A DNA stretch of 32,707 bases from Sulfuricella sp. (GTDB lineage Bacteria; Pseudomonadota; Gammaproteobacteria; Burkholderiales; Sulfuricellaceae). Every line of letters begins with the position of its first letter. Positions within the stretch are counted from its first letter, which is position 1. The stretch covers positions 1 through 32,707 of the forward strand of contig JAGXQV010000146.1 of the NCBI GenBank assembly GCA_018336195.1, given 5' to 3'. Positions 10,216 through 18,661 of the stretch are shown here, piece by piece. The notes below the pieces were generated by a model. It worked only from the letters and a program-made list of their open reading frames with translations, searched no databases and had not been told where the DNA came from. A program made the position numbers and the translations under genes.

Positions 10216-10278
10216 GGTGAGCGCAGTTCTTTGGAAAACCGAGCCTGACGGTGGGGAAACCGTTGCAGCGCTCCTCGG
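10216..10278 (-). promoter_or_regulatory. SAH riboswitch upstream of ahcY
   Basis: The minus-strand leader reads CCGAGGAGCGCTGCAACGG, then CCGTCAGGCTCGG, then GCGCTCACC. This matches the known SAH riboswitch consensus in order and spacing. P1 pairs CCGAG (10278-10274) with CTCGG, P2 forms from the GCTGCAACGG...CCGTCAGGC part, and the terminal GCGCTC pairs back with GAGCGC to make the pseudoknot. The class binds S-adenosylhomocysteine and activates ahcY in beta- and gammaproteobacteria, as the position here requires. Confidence 0.95.
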
Positions 10279-10287
10279 ATGGGTTGA

Positions 10288-10293
10288 ATTATA
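10288..10293 (-). promoter_or_regulatory. -10 element of the ahcY promoter
   Basis: A perfect TATAAT on the minus strand lies 10 bases before the riboswitch, so a start about seven bases downstream would fall just ahead of the aptamer. The upstream CTGACG is a weak -35 at 19 bases. The position between the aroE stop and the riboswitch supports it. Confidence 0.6.
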
Positions 10294-10314
10294 ACTGAAT
10301 TCGGTGCCGCGCCG

Positions 10315-11127
10315 TCAGCCCCGCAGCATCGCCATCACCGGCTGGGTGTCCGGGCGCACGCCACGCCACAACAGGAAGGACTCGGCGGCCTGCTCGACCA
10401 GCATTCCCAAGCCATCGGCAACGACCTGCGCCCCCTGCTCACGGGCAAAAGCCATGAACGGCGTTTGCCTGCCGTACATCATGTCGTAAGCCAGTGAGCC
10501 GGCAGCAAAAAGCCCGGGAGGAAGCGGCGGCAGTTCGTCGGCAAGACCGCTGGAAGTGGCATTGATAACCGCATCGAAACTGCGTCCCGGCAGGGTATCG
10601 TAACTTCCCGCTTCGACCCCGCCGTAAGCGGCGAATTGCGCTTGCAATTCGACCGCCTTGGCGTCCGTGCGATTGACGATGAATACGCTGGCGGGATTCT
10701 TTTCCAACAGGGGCAGCAGCACCCCACGCGCCGCGCCGCCGGCCCCCATCAAGAGGATTTTTTTACCCTCAAGAGGACAGCCGAGGTTATGGACAATATC
10801 GCGCACCAGGCCGGCGCCGTCGGTGTTGTCACCGAATATTTCAGCGCTTTCACCGAAGTGCAGGGTGTTGACGGCCTGCGCGAGGCGTGCCCGCTCACTG
10901 AGGCGGGTGGCCAGTTGCCACGCCTCGACCTTGAACGGCACGGTAACGTTCAGGCCTTTCCCACCTGCACTGCGGAATTCGTCGACACATTCAGCGAAAC
11001 CGTCGAGCGGTGCAAGCAGTGTTTCGTAGATCAAATCCTGTCCGGTCTGGCGGGCGAAGGCGGCATGGATCAGCGGCGATTTGCTGTGTGATATGGGGTT
11101 GCCGACAACGGCGTAGCGATCAGTCAT
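10315..11127 (-). CDS. aroE: Shikimate dehydrogenase (NADP+)
   Basis: AroE reduces 3-dehydroshikimate to shikimate with NADPH in aromatic amino-acid synthesis. The 270-residue product opens with MTDRYAVVGNPISHSKSP, the family's substrate-binding SxS segment. It also has GLNVTVPFK (catalytic lysine), FGDNTDGAG, the NADP loop MGAGGAARG, and IVNRTDAKA for the adenine-ribose phosphate. The ATG at 11127 begins exactly at the conserved N-terminus; the frame runs 77 codons further upstream but across the divergent CDF gene, so the longer start is rejected. No clear ribosome-binding site is visible. It lies upstream of ahcY on the same strand but is separated by that gene's promoter and riboswitch. 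Confidence 0.97.
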   Translation of the reverse strand: MTDRYAVVGNPISHSKSPLIHAAFARQTGQDLIYETLLAPLDGFAECVDEFRSAGGKGLNVTVPFKVEAWQLATRLSERARLAQAVNTLHFGESAEIFGDNTDGAGLVRDIVHNLGCPLEGKKILLMGAGGAARGVLLPLLEKNPASVFIVNRTDAKAVELQAQFAAYGGVEAGSYDTLPGRSFDAVINATSSGLADELPPLPPGLFAAGSLAYDMMYGRQTPFMAFAREQGAQVVADGLGMLVEQAAESFLLWRGVRPDTQPVMAMLRG

Positions 11128-11184
11128 AAAGTTGGATGGTCCGATACGGTAGAATGGGCGGGATTTTACCAAGTTGGAGCAATC

Positions 11185-12357
11185 TTGAGCGATTACCTTC
11201 ATCACCAGCAGGCTTTCCTGCCCACCGATGCGGAACGCTACCGCGAAGGCAAAAAGGTTACGCTGGTCAGCGTGGCGGTCAACCTCTCCCTGAGCGTGTT
11301 GCAAATCGTCGTCGGTTATTTCGGTAAATCCCAGGCACTGCTTGCGGACGGCATGCACACCTTTTCCGACCTGCTCTCGGATTTCCTGGTGCTATGGGCA
11401 AATCGCCACGGCTCAGCGGCGGCCGACGAGCAGCACCCCTATGGCCATCGCCGTATCGAAACGGCGGCCACATTGATCCTCGGCGCGGTCCTGCTCGCTA
11501 TCGGCGTTACCATGATGTGGAACGGGGTGCAGCGCCTCCAGTCGACGCAGCCTTTCCAGGCCGTGCATGTCGCCACCTTGGTGATTGCGATAATTACCCT
11601 GATCAGCAAAGAATCGCTTTATCACTATTTGATGCGTACCGCGAAAAAGCTCAATTCGCAGTTGCTCGCCGCCAACGCCTGGCATACCCGTGCCGACGCG
11701 GCTACGTCGCTGGTCGGTGCAATCGGTATCACCGGCAACCTGCTCGGTTTTACGTTCATGGATGCCCTGGCTGCGGTCGCGGTATCCTTCATGATCGCAC
11801 GGATGGGCTGGAAGTTGGGTTTCGAGGCGCTTTCCGAACTAATCGACACGGGCCTCGATGAGGAACAAGTTGCCGCCATTCGCCAGACCTTGCTCGACAC
11901 CCCGGGGGTACGTGGCCTCCACGAACTGCGCACCCGCCGCATGGGAGAAAGGGCTCTGGTCGATGCCCACGTTCTAGTCAATCCGCGCATCAGCGTCTCG
12001 GAGGGACATTTCATCGCCGAATTCGCGCGGGGACGAGTGCTGAGGCGGCATAACGCCCTGGATGTGATGGTCCATATCGATCCTGAAGACGATTCAACCT
12101 TGCCGCTCAATATCAACCTACCGCCGCGCAACGTTTTGCTGGAGCATCTCGGCGGCCACCTGGGCGATGGGCTGACTCGATCAAACGCGATTGTTCTCCA
12201 TTATCTGGAGGGGCGTGCCGAAGCGGATATTTTTTTTCCCCCGGAATTCAGTACCTCCGCGGAAGAATTTCAGGCCATGAAATTGAAGGTAACGGCGATG
12301 CTGAAGGATGACCCCTATTTTTCAGTCATTCATCTGCACAGCACGAGCGCACAATAA
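11185..12357 (+). CDS. Cation diffusion facilitator (CDF) metal exporter
   Basis: This inner-membrane proton-coupled exporter probably moves Zn(II), Co(II) or Fe(II) out of the cytoplasm. The 390-residue product has about six helices in residues 24-215. The metal-site motif HxxxD occurs twice: DGMHTFSD in helix 2 (H58, D62) and WHTRAD in helix 5 (H167, D171), the arrangement of the Zn/Fe-type groups. HPYGHRR after helix 2 is also family-typical. A cytoplasmic ferredoxin-like domain covers about 216-298. The last 90 residues (from LPLNINLPP) form an extra domain that may repeat this fold (pattern VLHYLEGRAEADIFFPP). The start is TTG at 11185, supported by GGAG at 11176-11179 five bases upstream; no ATG or GTG fits better. 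It is divergent from aroE. The metal is not decided by sequence. Confidence 0.93.
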   Translation: MSDYLHHQQAFLPTDAERYREGKKVTLVSVAVNLSLSVLQIVVGYFGKSQALLADGMHTFSDLLSDFLVLWANRHGSAAADEQHPYGHRRIETAATLILGAVLLAIGVTMMWNGVQRLQSTQPFQAVHVATLVIAIITLISKESLYHYLMRTAKKLNSQLLAANAWHTRADAATSLVGAIGITGNLLGFTFMDALAAVAVSFMIARMGWKLGFEALSELIDTGLDEEQVAAIRQTLLDTPGVRGLHELRTRRMGERALVDAHVLVNPRISVSEGHFIAEFARGRVLRRHNALDVMVHIDPEDDSTLPLNINLPPRNVLLEHLGGHLGDGLTRSNAIVLHYLEGRAEADIFFPPEFSTSAEEFQAMKLKVTAMLKDDPYFSVIHLHSTSAQ

Positions 12358-12379
12358 TGGTGCGCGTCGCGCCATTATT
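12353..12379 (+). other. Long inverted repeat spanning the CDF stop codon
   Basis: AATAATGGTGCG and its complement CGCGCCATTATT can form a 12-bp stem with one G-T pair and a 3-base loop. It includes the CDF stop codon and touches the NtrC-like site that follows. It could act as a terminator for the CDF gene, though the tail ATTATTGC has few consecutive T, or as an operator. Confidence 0.55.
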
Positions 12380-12395
12380 GCACCACAACGGTGCG
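12379..12395 (+). promoter_or_regulatory. NtrC-binding enhancer site upstream of glnA
   Basis: TGCACCACAACGGTGCG matches the NtrC dyad TGCACCA-N4-GGTGCA at all but the last base. Its centre lies about 95 bases before the predicted sigma-54 start of glnA, a normal enhancer distance. The gene for NtrC (glnG) is three genes downstream. Confidence 0.8.
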
Positions 12396-12455
12396 ATAAA
12401 TTTTATTACAAGGAATTAACCGATTGTGGCAAAATCGATTTTTAGCCGATGCGGG

Positions 12456-12471
12456 TGGCATGGTAAATGCT
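12456..12471 (+). promoter_or_regulatory. Sigma-54 promoter of glnA
   Basis: TGGCATGGTAAATGCT has the -24 GG and -12 GC separated by exactly 10 bases, the invariant sigma-54 geometry. Transcription would begin near 12482, leaving a leader of about 60 bases. With the enhancer at 12379-12395 it forms a complete NtrC-dependent control region. Confidence 0.8.
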
Positions 12472-12542
12472 AATAAAATCCAGCATTGAATTTCTTCACG
12501 GTTTTATTTTTTAGCAACCCAAGTATTTAGGAGAGAAAAAAG

Positions 12543-13952
12543 ATGGCTGTCGCCGACGTTCTGAAACTCATCAAAGATAACGAAGTCAAATTTGTTGACC
12601 TGCGCTTTACCGACACCCGCGGCAAGGAACAACACGTCTCCATTCCCGCTCACGTAGTTGACGAAGGCTGGTTCGAAGGCGGTCATGCTTTCGACGGTTC
12701 CTCGATTGCCGGCTGGAAAGGCATTCAGGCTTCCGACATGCTGCTGATGCCCGATCCCAGCACCGCCAACCTCGACCCGTTCTTCGACGAGCCGACCATG
12801 ATTATTTCCTGCGACGTGGTGGAGCCCTCGGACGGCAAGGGTTACGACCGCTGCCCGCGTTCCATCGCCAAGCGCGCCGAAGCCTACATGAAGTCCACCG
12901 GTATCGGCGACACCGCCTACTTCGGCCCGGAACCCGAATTCTTCATTTTTGATTCCGTGACTTGGCACTCCGACATGTCCGGCACCTCCGTGAAAATCGA
13001 GTCCGAAGAAGCTGCCTGGTCTTCCCGCGAAACCTACGAAGGCGGCAACATGGGCCATCGTCCCGGCGTCAAGGGCGGCTATTTCCCGGTTCCCCCGGTC
13101 GATTCCTTCCAGGACATCCGCTCCGCCATGTGTCTGGCTCTGGAAGAGATGGGTGTGCCGGTCGAAGTGCATCACCATGAAGTAGCCACCGCCGGCCAAT
13201 GCGAAATCGGAACCAAATTCAGCACGCTGGTGCAACGCGCCGACTGGACGCAGATCCTCAAGTACGTGGTGCAAAACGTTGCCCACGCCTACGGCAAGAC
13301 CGCGACTTTTATGCCTAAGCCTATCGTCGGCGACAATGGTTCCGGCATGCACGTTCATCAGTCGATCTGGAAAGACGGCAAAAACATGTTTGCTGGCAAC
13401 GGCTACGGCGGGCTGTCCGAAATGGCGCTGTTCTATATCGGCGGCATCATCAAGCACGCCAAGGCATTGAACGCCATCACCAACCCTGGCACCAATTCCT
13501 ACAAGCGTTTGGTTCCCGGCTTCGAAGCTCCGGTGATGCTGGCCTACTCTGCCAAGAACCGCTCCGCGTCGATCCGCATCCCGCACGTTTCCAACCCCAA
13601 GGCGCGCCGCATCGAAACCCGCTTCCCGGATCCTTCCGCCAACCCGTACCTGTGCTTCTCCGCGCTGCTGATGGCTGGTCTGGACGGCATTCAAAACAAG
13701 ATCCATCCTGGCGATGCAATGGACAAAAATCTGTACGACCTGCCGCCGGAAGAAGAAGCCAACATTCCGAAGGTCTGCCACAGCCTGGAAATGGCCTTGG
13801 AAAACCTCGACACGGATCGCGAGTTCCTGACCCGCGGCGGCGTGTTCTCCAGCGACTGGATCGATGCCTTTATCGAACTGAAGAAGGAAGAAGTTACCCG
13901 TTTCCGCATGACCACTCATCCGGTCGAGTTCGAAATGTACTACAGCCTGTAA
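12543..13952 (+). CDS. glnA: Glutamine synthetase type I
   Basis: GlnA makes glutamine from glutamate, ammonia and ATP and is the main entry of ammonium at low concentration. The 469-residue product has the expected landmarks: [15 protein letters not shown] and FDGSSIAGW at the N-terminus, [11 protein letters not shown] with metal-binding glutamates, [35 protein letters not shown] with an active-site His, NRSASIRIP, and NLYDLPPEE. In the last motif Y398 is the tyrosine adenylylated by GlnE in the GSI-beta form, so post-translational control is likely. The start is placed by AGGAGAG at 12529-12535, seven bases before ATG. A strong terminator follows the stop. Transcription is probably NtrC- and sigma-54-dependent. 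Confidence 0.99.
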   Translation: MAVADVLKLIKDNEVKFVDLRFTDTRGKEQHVSIPAHVVDEGWFEGGHAFDGSSIAGWKGIQASDMLLMPDPSTANLDPFFDEPTMIISCDVVEPSDGKGYDRCPRSIAKRAEAYMKSTGIGDTAYFGPEPEFFIFDSVTWHSDMSGTSVKIESEEAAWSSRETYEGGNMGHRPGVKGGYFPVPPVDSFQDIRSAMCLALEEMGVPVEVHHHEVATAGQCEIGTKFSTLVQRADWTQILKYVVQNVAHAYGKTATFMPKPIVGDNGSGMHVHQSIWKDGKNMFAGNGYGGLSEMALFYIGGIIKHAKALNAITNPGTNSYKRLVPGFEAPVMLAYSAKNRSASIRIPHVSNPKARRIETRFPDPSANPYLCFSALLMAGLDGIQNKIHPGDAMDKNLYDLPPEEEANIPKVCHSLEMALENLDTDREFLTRGGVFSSDWIDAFIELKKEEVTRFRMTTHPVEFEMYYSL

Positions 13953-13972
13953 TTTAGGCGGGTAGGAAAAAT

Positions 13973-13999
13973 AAAGGGCGGGGAGACCCGCCCTTTTTT
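13973..13999 (+). terminator. Intrinsic terminator of glnA
   Basis: GGGCGGG / CCCGCCC form a perfect 7-bp stem, extended by AAA/TTT, with loop GAGA, followed by six T. It lies 20 bases after the glnA stop, so the DUF4124 gene and glnL-glnG need read-through or their own promoter. Confidence 0.93.
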
Positions 14000-14057
14000 A
14001 TTGCCTGCGTGTTCGGTATGATTCAGCACTATTCAATACTTTGGAGATGGTACCCGC

Positions 14058-14522
14058 ATGTATGTCCGTCTGGGTTTATTGCTTTTCGGCAGCCTCATCG
14101 CGCTGAGCGCACATGCCGAAATCTACAAGCATGTCGACGAAGAAGGACGGGTAACCTATTCGAACATTCCCAGCAAGGGTGCCAAGAAACTCAACTTGGA
14201 CCCGATTCCGGTCAGTCCCGCAGCCAAGCCCAAAGTCAGTGCACCTTCCCCCGCCGGATTCCCCAAAGTGGACTCCGACACCCAGAAAAAACGCGATGAT
14301 ATGCGCCACAAGATTCTGGGGGACGAACTGGCTACCGAAGAAAAATTGCTTACAGAAGCCAAGCAAACCCTAGCAGAGGCCGAAAACACCCAGGCCAGTA
14401 GAGATCCCCGCAACTTGCCCCCCAAATTTCTGGAACGTTTGCGTCAATTGAAAGAAAACGTCTCGCTCCACGAAAAGAATATCCTTGCGCTGAAAATCGA
14501 GATTGCCAACCTGAAGCGCTGA
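14058..14522 (+). CDS. DUF4124-domain envelope protein with C-terminal coiled coil
   Basis: The 154-residue product has a signal peptide (about 1-20, ending SAHA) and a short DUF4124 module: EIYKHVDEEGRVTYSNIPSK, the W/Y-K...D-G-V-x-Y-S/T pattern of this common proteobacterial domain. A Pro/Ala/Lys linker is followed by a helical, strongly charged C-terminal half (about 75-154) that looks like a coiled coil. It is probably periplasmic; molecular function is unknown. GGAG at 14043-14046 precedes the ATG by 11 bases. Its place between the glnA terminator and glnL, 36 bases before the latter, suggests co-transcription with the nitrogen regulators, though no functional link is established. Confidence 0.85.
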   Translation: MYVRLGLLLFGSLIALSAHAEIYKHVDEEGRVTYSNIPSKGAKKLNLDPIPVSPAAKPKVSAPSPAGFPKVDSDTQKKRDDMRHKILGDELATEEKLLTEAKQTLAEAENTQASRDPRNLPPKFLERLRQLKENVSLHEKNILALKIEIANLKR

Positions 14523-14558
14523 ACGAGCGCTGGCGCATATTTTGCTAAGGCTAATGGC

Positions 14559-15629
14559 ATGGGTACCAACAACATTTCGAAGACCAGCATCCCGGCCGCA
14601 TTTGTCGGAGCAGAACATCTCTCCACGGCGGTCATTCTCCTCGATAGCAAATTCCGGGTACGTTACGCTAATCCTGCCGCCGAAAATCTTTTCAAGTTCA
14701 GCGGCAAACAAATTACCGGCGTCGCACTGCCACAAGCCTTTCTGGATGCCCAAATTCTTTCTCGCGCGGTAGATTTCGCCCAGACCCACCACACCAGCTT
14801 TACCGAGCACGAAATCACTTTACCCGATTCTACCGGTCACGCGCTTTCAGTAAGCTGCACCGTCACCCCCCTCGATGTTGGAGAAATTGCGCTGGTCCTG
14901 GAGTTTCACCAGATCGACAAGCAAATTAAAATCGCTCGCGAAGAACGGATGCTTCTGCAACAACAGTCCAATCGCGACTTGCTGCGCAACCTGGCCCACG
15001 AAATCAAGAACCCGTTGGGAGGGCTACGCGGCGCGGCTCAATTGTTGGAGCGCGAATTGCCGCGAAGCAGCCTGCGCGAGTACACGCAAGTCATCATCAA
15101 GGAAGCCGACCGCCTGCAATCGCTGATGGAGCGTCTGCTAACCCCCCATCAACTGCCGCAATTGCAGCCGGTGAATATCCATGAGGTTCTGGAGCGGGTG
15201 CGCAGCCTTACCTTGGCGGAAACGCCCCACGGGATCACCATCCGGCGCGATTACGATACCAGCCTGCCGGACTTGGTCGCCGATCCAGAGCAACTCATCC
15301 AGGCAGTCCTCAATATCGTGCGTAACGCCGTCCAGGCAATGCACGGCATGGGGGAAATCATATTGCACACCCGTATTGCTCGTCAGGTAACCGTTGTAAA
15401 AAAGCGCTTTCGCTTGGCAGTAATGCTGCAGATTATCGACAACGGTCCGGGCATCCCAGAGGACATCCGCGAGAGGATATTCTATCCGCTGGTTTCGGGG
15501 CGGGAAGGCGGAAGCGGGATGGGGCTGACGCTGGCACAAACCCTGATCAACCAGCACCAGGGAATCATCGAATGCGACAGCCAGCCAGGGCGTACCTGCT
15601 TTACGCTGCTGCTGCCGTTAGTAACTTGA
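14559..15629 (+). CDS. glnL: Nitrogen regulation sensor histidine kinase NtrB
   Basis: NtrB (GlnL) phosphorylates NtrC when nitrogen is scarce and, with PII bound, dephosphorylates it. The 356-residue cytoplasmic protein has a PAS domain (about 20-125), the kinase core with RNLAHEIKNPLGGLRGAAQLL (phospho-acceptor H147), an N-box LIQAVLNIVRNAVQAM, G1 DNGPGIPED, the FYPLVSGREGGSGMGL lid region, and a short end. No membrane helix is present, as expected for this PII-controlled kinase. The weak ribosome site AAGG at 14547-14550 lies upstream of ATG 14559. It ends seven bases before the glnG ATG, with glnG's ribosome site overlapping the glnL stop, so the two are surely translated from one message. 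Confidence 0.97.
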   Translation: MGTNNISKTSIPAAFVGAEHLSTAVILLDSKFRVRYANPAAENLFKFSGKQITGVALPQAFLDAQILSRAVDFAQTHHTSFTEHEITLPDSTGHALSVSCTVTPLDVGEIALVLEFHQIDKQIKIAREERMLLQQQSNRDLLRNLAHEIKNPLGGLRGAAQLLERELPRSSLREYTQVIIKEADRLQSLMERLLTPHQLPQLQPVNIHEVLERVRSLTLAETPHGITIRRDYDTSLPDLVADPEQLIQAVLNIVRNAVQAMHGMGEIILHTRIARQVTVVKKRFRLAVMLQIIDNGPGIPEDIRERIFYPLVSGREGGSGMGLTLAQTLINQHQGIIECDSQPGRTCFTLLLPLVT

Positions 15630-15636
15630 GGTGAAC

Positions 15637-17037
<1,401 letters not shown>

Positions 17038-17038
17038 T

Positions 17039-17719
17039 TCAGGCTGCAAAACGCTCCAATAACGTGGCGTTTTTCAGGAGGATGTTGTCGTCGTGGACTT
17101 CAATAAGCCCATCCTGGCGCAGCTTGGCCAAGACGCGGGAAAAGGTTTCGGGTTTGAACCCTAAGCGCGATGCAATGACCTGCTTCGGTACGGGAAGATG
17201 GACGTTGGCGGCCCCCTTGGCATCTGCCGGAATTTGGTCGAGCAAATATCGGGCGAGGCGTTCGGTACCGCTGTGCAAGGTAAGTTGGTCGATTTCGACG
17301 ATCAGCCCATGCATACGTCGGCTCATCCCAGCCATCAGACGAAAACACATCTCGATGTTATCGTGAAGTTGTGCACGAAAATCCTTGCAGTCGAAGGCTA
17401 CTAGCTGGCTGTCTTCCAGAGCGACAGCATGAACCGGGTATTTGCCAACGAACATGACCGCCTCGGCGAAAGTATATCCGGGAGCGACCAACTCCATGAT
17501 TTTTTCCGAACCATCGGGGGAAATGCGGAACAGCTTCATCATCCCGCTATGTACCATATAGAAATGATGGCAGGCATCCCCTTGGGAAAATAGGGTTTTC
17601 CCGCTCGGAACGTGCAGTAACGTGGAGTGGTCCATCACTCTTTTCAGTTCAAGCTGATTTAGTTGCTCGAAAAGATAGATATGTTGGATTTCGTCGATAT
17701 AATCTGCGGAAAGTGACAT
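17039..17719 (-). CDS. Crp/Fnr-family regulator, Dnr-like
   Basis: The 226-residue product has a cyclic-nucleotide-binding-like beta-roll (about 15-125), a long dimerisation helix (about 120-148) and a winged HTH (about 175-215). The recognition helix GFKPETFSRVLAKL carries E191, S194 and R195, the E-x-x-S-R set with which FNR reads TTGAT half-sites. The N-terminus lacks the four-cysteine iron-sulfur cluster of FNR, and the IASRLGFKPETFSR segment resembles Dnr, the haem-based NO-responsive regulator of denitrification. Assignment to Dnr is by family resemblance, so the ligand is not proven. A perfect TTGAT-N4-ATCAA palindrome lies 29 bases before the ATG, between it and two divergent membrane genes, suggesting control of those genes and of itself. 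Confidence 0.85.
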   Translation of the reverse strand: MSLSADYIDEIQHIYLFEQLNQLELKRVMDHSTLLHVPSGKTLFSQGDACHHFYMVHSGMMKLFRISPDGSEKIMELVAPGYTFAEAVMFVGKYPVHAVALEDSQLVAFDCKDFRAQLHDNIEMCFRLMAGMSRRMHGLIVEIDQLTLHSGTERLARYLLDQIPADAKGAANVHLPVPKQVIASRLGFKPETFSRVLAKLRQDGLIEVHDDNILLKNATLLERFAA

Positions 17720-17739
17720 GTCCGCAGTATAGGGGCATT

Positions 17740-17757
17740 CCTTGATTTAAATCAAGG
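17740..17757. promoter_or_regulatory. FNR/Dnr box in the divergent intergenic region
   Basis: CCTTGATTTAAATCAAGG is an exact 18-bp palindrome whose core TTGAT-TTAA-ATCAA is the ideal Fnr/Dnr site. Its centre (17748.5) is 41.5 bases before the start predicted from the TAGAAT element at 17777-17782, the class II activation position. Confidence 0.88.
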
Positions 17758-17776
17758 CGCCCTTGCTCGGTTCAAA

Positions 17777-17782
17777 TAGAAT
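17777..17782 (+). promoter_or_regulatory. -10 element of the 4-TM gene pair
   Basis: TAGAAT matches TATAAT at five of six bases. A start near 17790 puts the Dnr/Fnr box at -41.5, where such activators replace the -35 element. Confidence 0.6.
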
Positions 17783-17800
17783 ATTTGCCCACTTTACCCC

Positions 17801-18193
17801 ATGCACAAACGCAATCGCCTTTTCGTTTCAATCGCCCTGATGTACGGCCTGCTCGGTGGGGCCATCGCCATCCTGCGACTGATCGACCCCAATCTGATAC
17901 CCGGCAATGTTCCCCGTTTGCACGGACACGTCATGTTGCTCGGATTTATTCTTATGATGATTTACGGAATCGCTCTGCATGTTTTGCCGCGTTTCGGCGG
18001 CTTTCCCCTATATTCCGAACGCATGGCGGATTGGCAATTATATGCGGCAAATAGCGGGTTGCCCTTGATGATGGGCGGCTGGCTTCGCTTCTCGGACGGT
18101 TGGGTTATTGCCGGTGGGATATTGAGCTATATGGCAATCGTGCTTTTCGGCCTCAACATGATTCTAACGGTACGACAGCGGGGCAAGGCTTGA
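17801..18193 (+). CDS. Small four-helix membrane protein A (NnrS-like / haem-copper-like)
   Basis: The 130-residue product has four predicted helices (about 7-28, 41-62, 78-97, 102-124). Helix 2 begins RLHGHVMLLGF and ends ALHVLPRFGG, with H41, H43 and H60. The His-x-His...GF...PRF-x-G pattern recalls NnrS-type proteins (WHxHEM..GF...PrWTG) and subunit-I-like haem proteins, but the protein is a third of the NnrS length. No clear ribosome site precedes the ATG at 17801. It is controlled, by position, from the ideal Dnr/Fnr box 45 bases upstream. The next gene encodes a homologue with the same helix-2 pattern, so the two probably form a heteromeric complex. Haem binding and a role in NO or oxygen-limited metabolism are inference. 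Confidence 0.82.
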   Translation: MHKRNRLFVSIALMYGLLGGAIAILRLIDPNLIPGNVPRLHGHVMLLGFILMMIYGIALHVLPRFGGFPLYSERMADWQLYAANSGLPLMMGGWLRFSDGWVIAGGILSYMAIVLFGLNMILTVRQRGKA

Positions 18194-18199
18194 TTCCCG

Positions 18200-18207
18200 C
18201 CCCCCCC
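18200..18207 (+). repeat. C8 homopolymer between the two 4-TM genes
   Basis: Eight consecutive C lie seven bases after the stop of gene A. The run is inside gene B only if translation starts at the overlapping TTG (18190), in which case slippage there would shift the frame. Confidence 0.6.
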
Positions 18208-18249
18208 TGCCCGATCATCTTGACGGAACGGGATCGGGCTCATGCATTG

Positions 18250-18651
18250 ATGCAGCACATGGGTTTTACCTTTTCGCCAAGCAGCCGGATTTCCATCCTA
18301 TCTGCTCAGATTTATCTGATGCTCGCTGGATTGGGACTGATTTTCAACGGCACGCTGCTCTCCGACTCAACATCAAGACCGGCCTTCCTGCACCTTTTTA
18401 CCCTGGGATTCATGCTTTTCTTGATCTATGGATTGGGCACCCATATGCTGCCACGTTTTACCGGCAATCCACTCCCGGAAAATCACTGGAGTTGGATACA
18501 GATCGGCTTGGCGCATGGTGGCGTAGCGGGTTACGCACTGGGATATTTTCTCGGCATTCCGCCACTAGCTTTGGCTGGTGCGCTCCTGGCCTGGACGTCC
18601 TTATTGATTTTTACCTGGCGGATCTGGCGGGTATTATGGCCGCGAAACTAA
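18250..18651 (+). CDS. Small four-helix membrane protein B, homologue of the preceding protein
   Basis: The 133-residue product from ATG 18250 has four helices (about 17-37, 47-68, 80-101, 107-130). Helix 2, FLHLFTLGFMLFLIYGLG then THMLPRFTGNP, aligns with protein A: LH, LGF, IYG, H and LPRF-x-G all coincide, with H48 and H65 17 residues apart exactly as H43 and H60 in A. The two genes are therefore tandem paralogues. A TTG at 18190 that overlaps the gene A stop could start a longer form with a proline-rich leader. ATG 18250 was chosen because it gives a size equal to A, but it lacks a clear ribosome site. It ends 10 bases before a convergent gene. Likely role: partner of A under Dnr control; substrate and cofactor unknown. 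Confidence 0.78.
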   Translation: MQHMGFTFSPSSRISILSAQIYLMLAGLGLIFNGTLLSDSTSRPAFLHLFTLGFMLFLIYGLGTHMLPRFTGNPLPENHWSWIQIGLAHGGVAGYALGYFLGIPPLALAGALLAWTSLLIFTWRIWRVLWPRN

Positions 18652-18661
18652 CAAGACGTAT

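Noticed and set aside
11128..11358. N-terminal 77-codon extension of aroE.
   Set aside because: It crosses the divergent CDF gene and its start. The conserved N-terminus begins at ATG 11127.
12504..13919. 471-codon minus-strand frame opposite glnA.
   Set aside because: Shadow of glnA: composition rich in Gly, Val, His and Phe, no known motif, and glnA itself is unquestionable.
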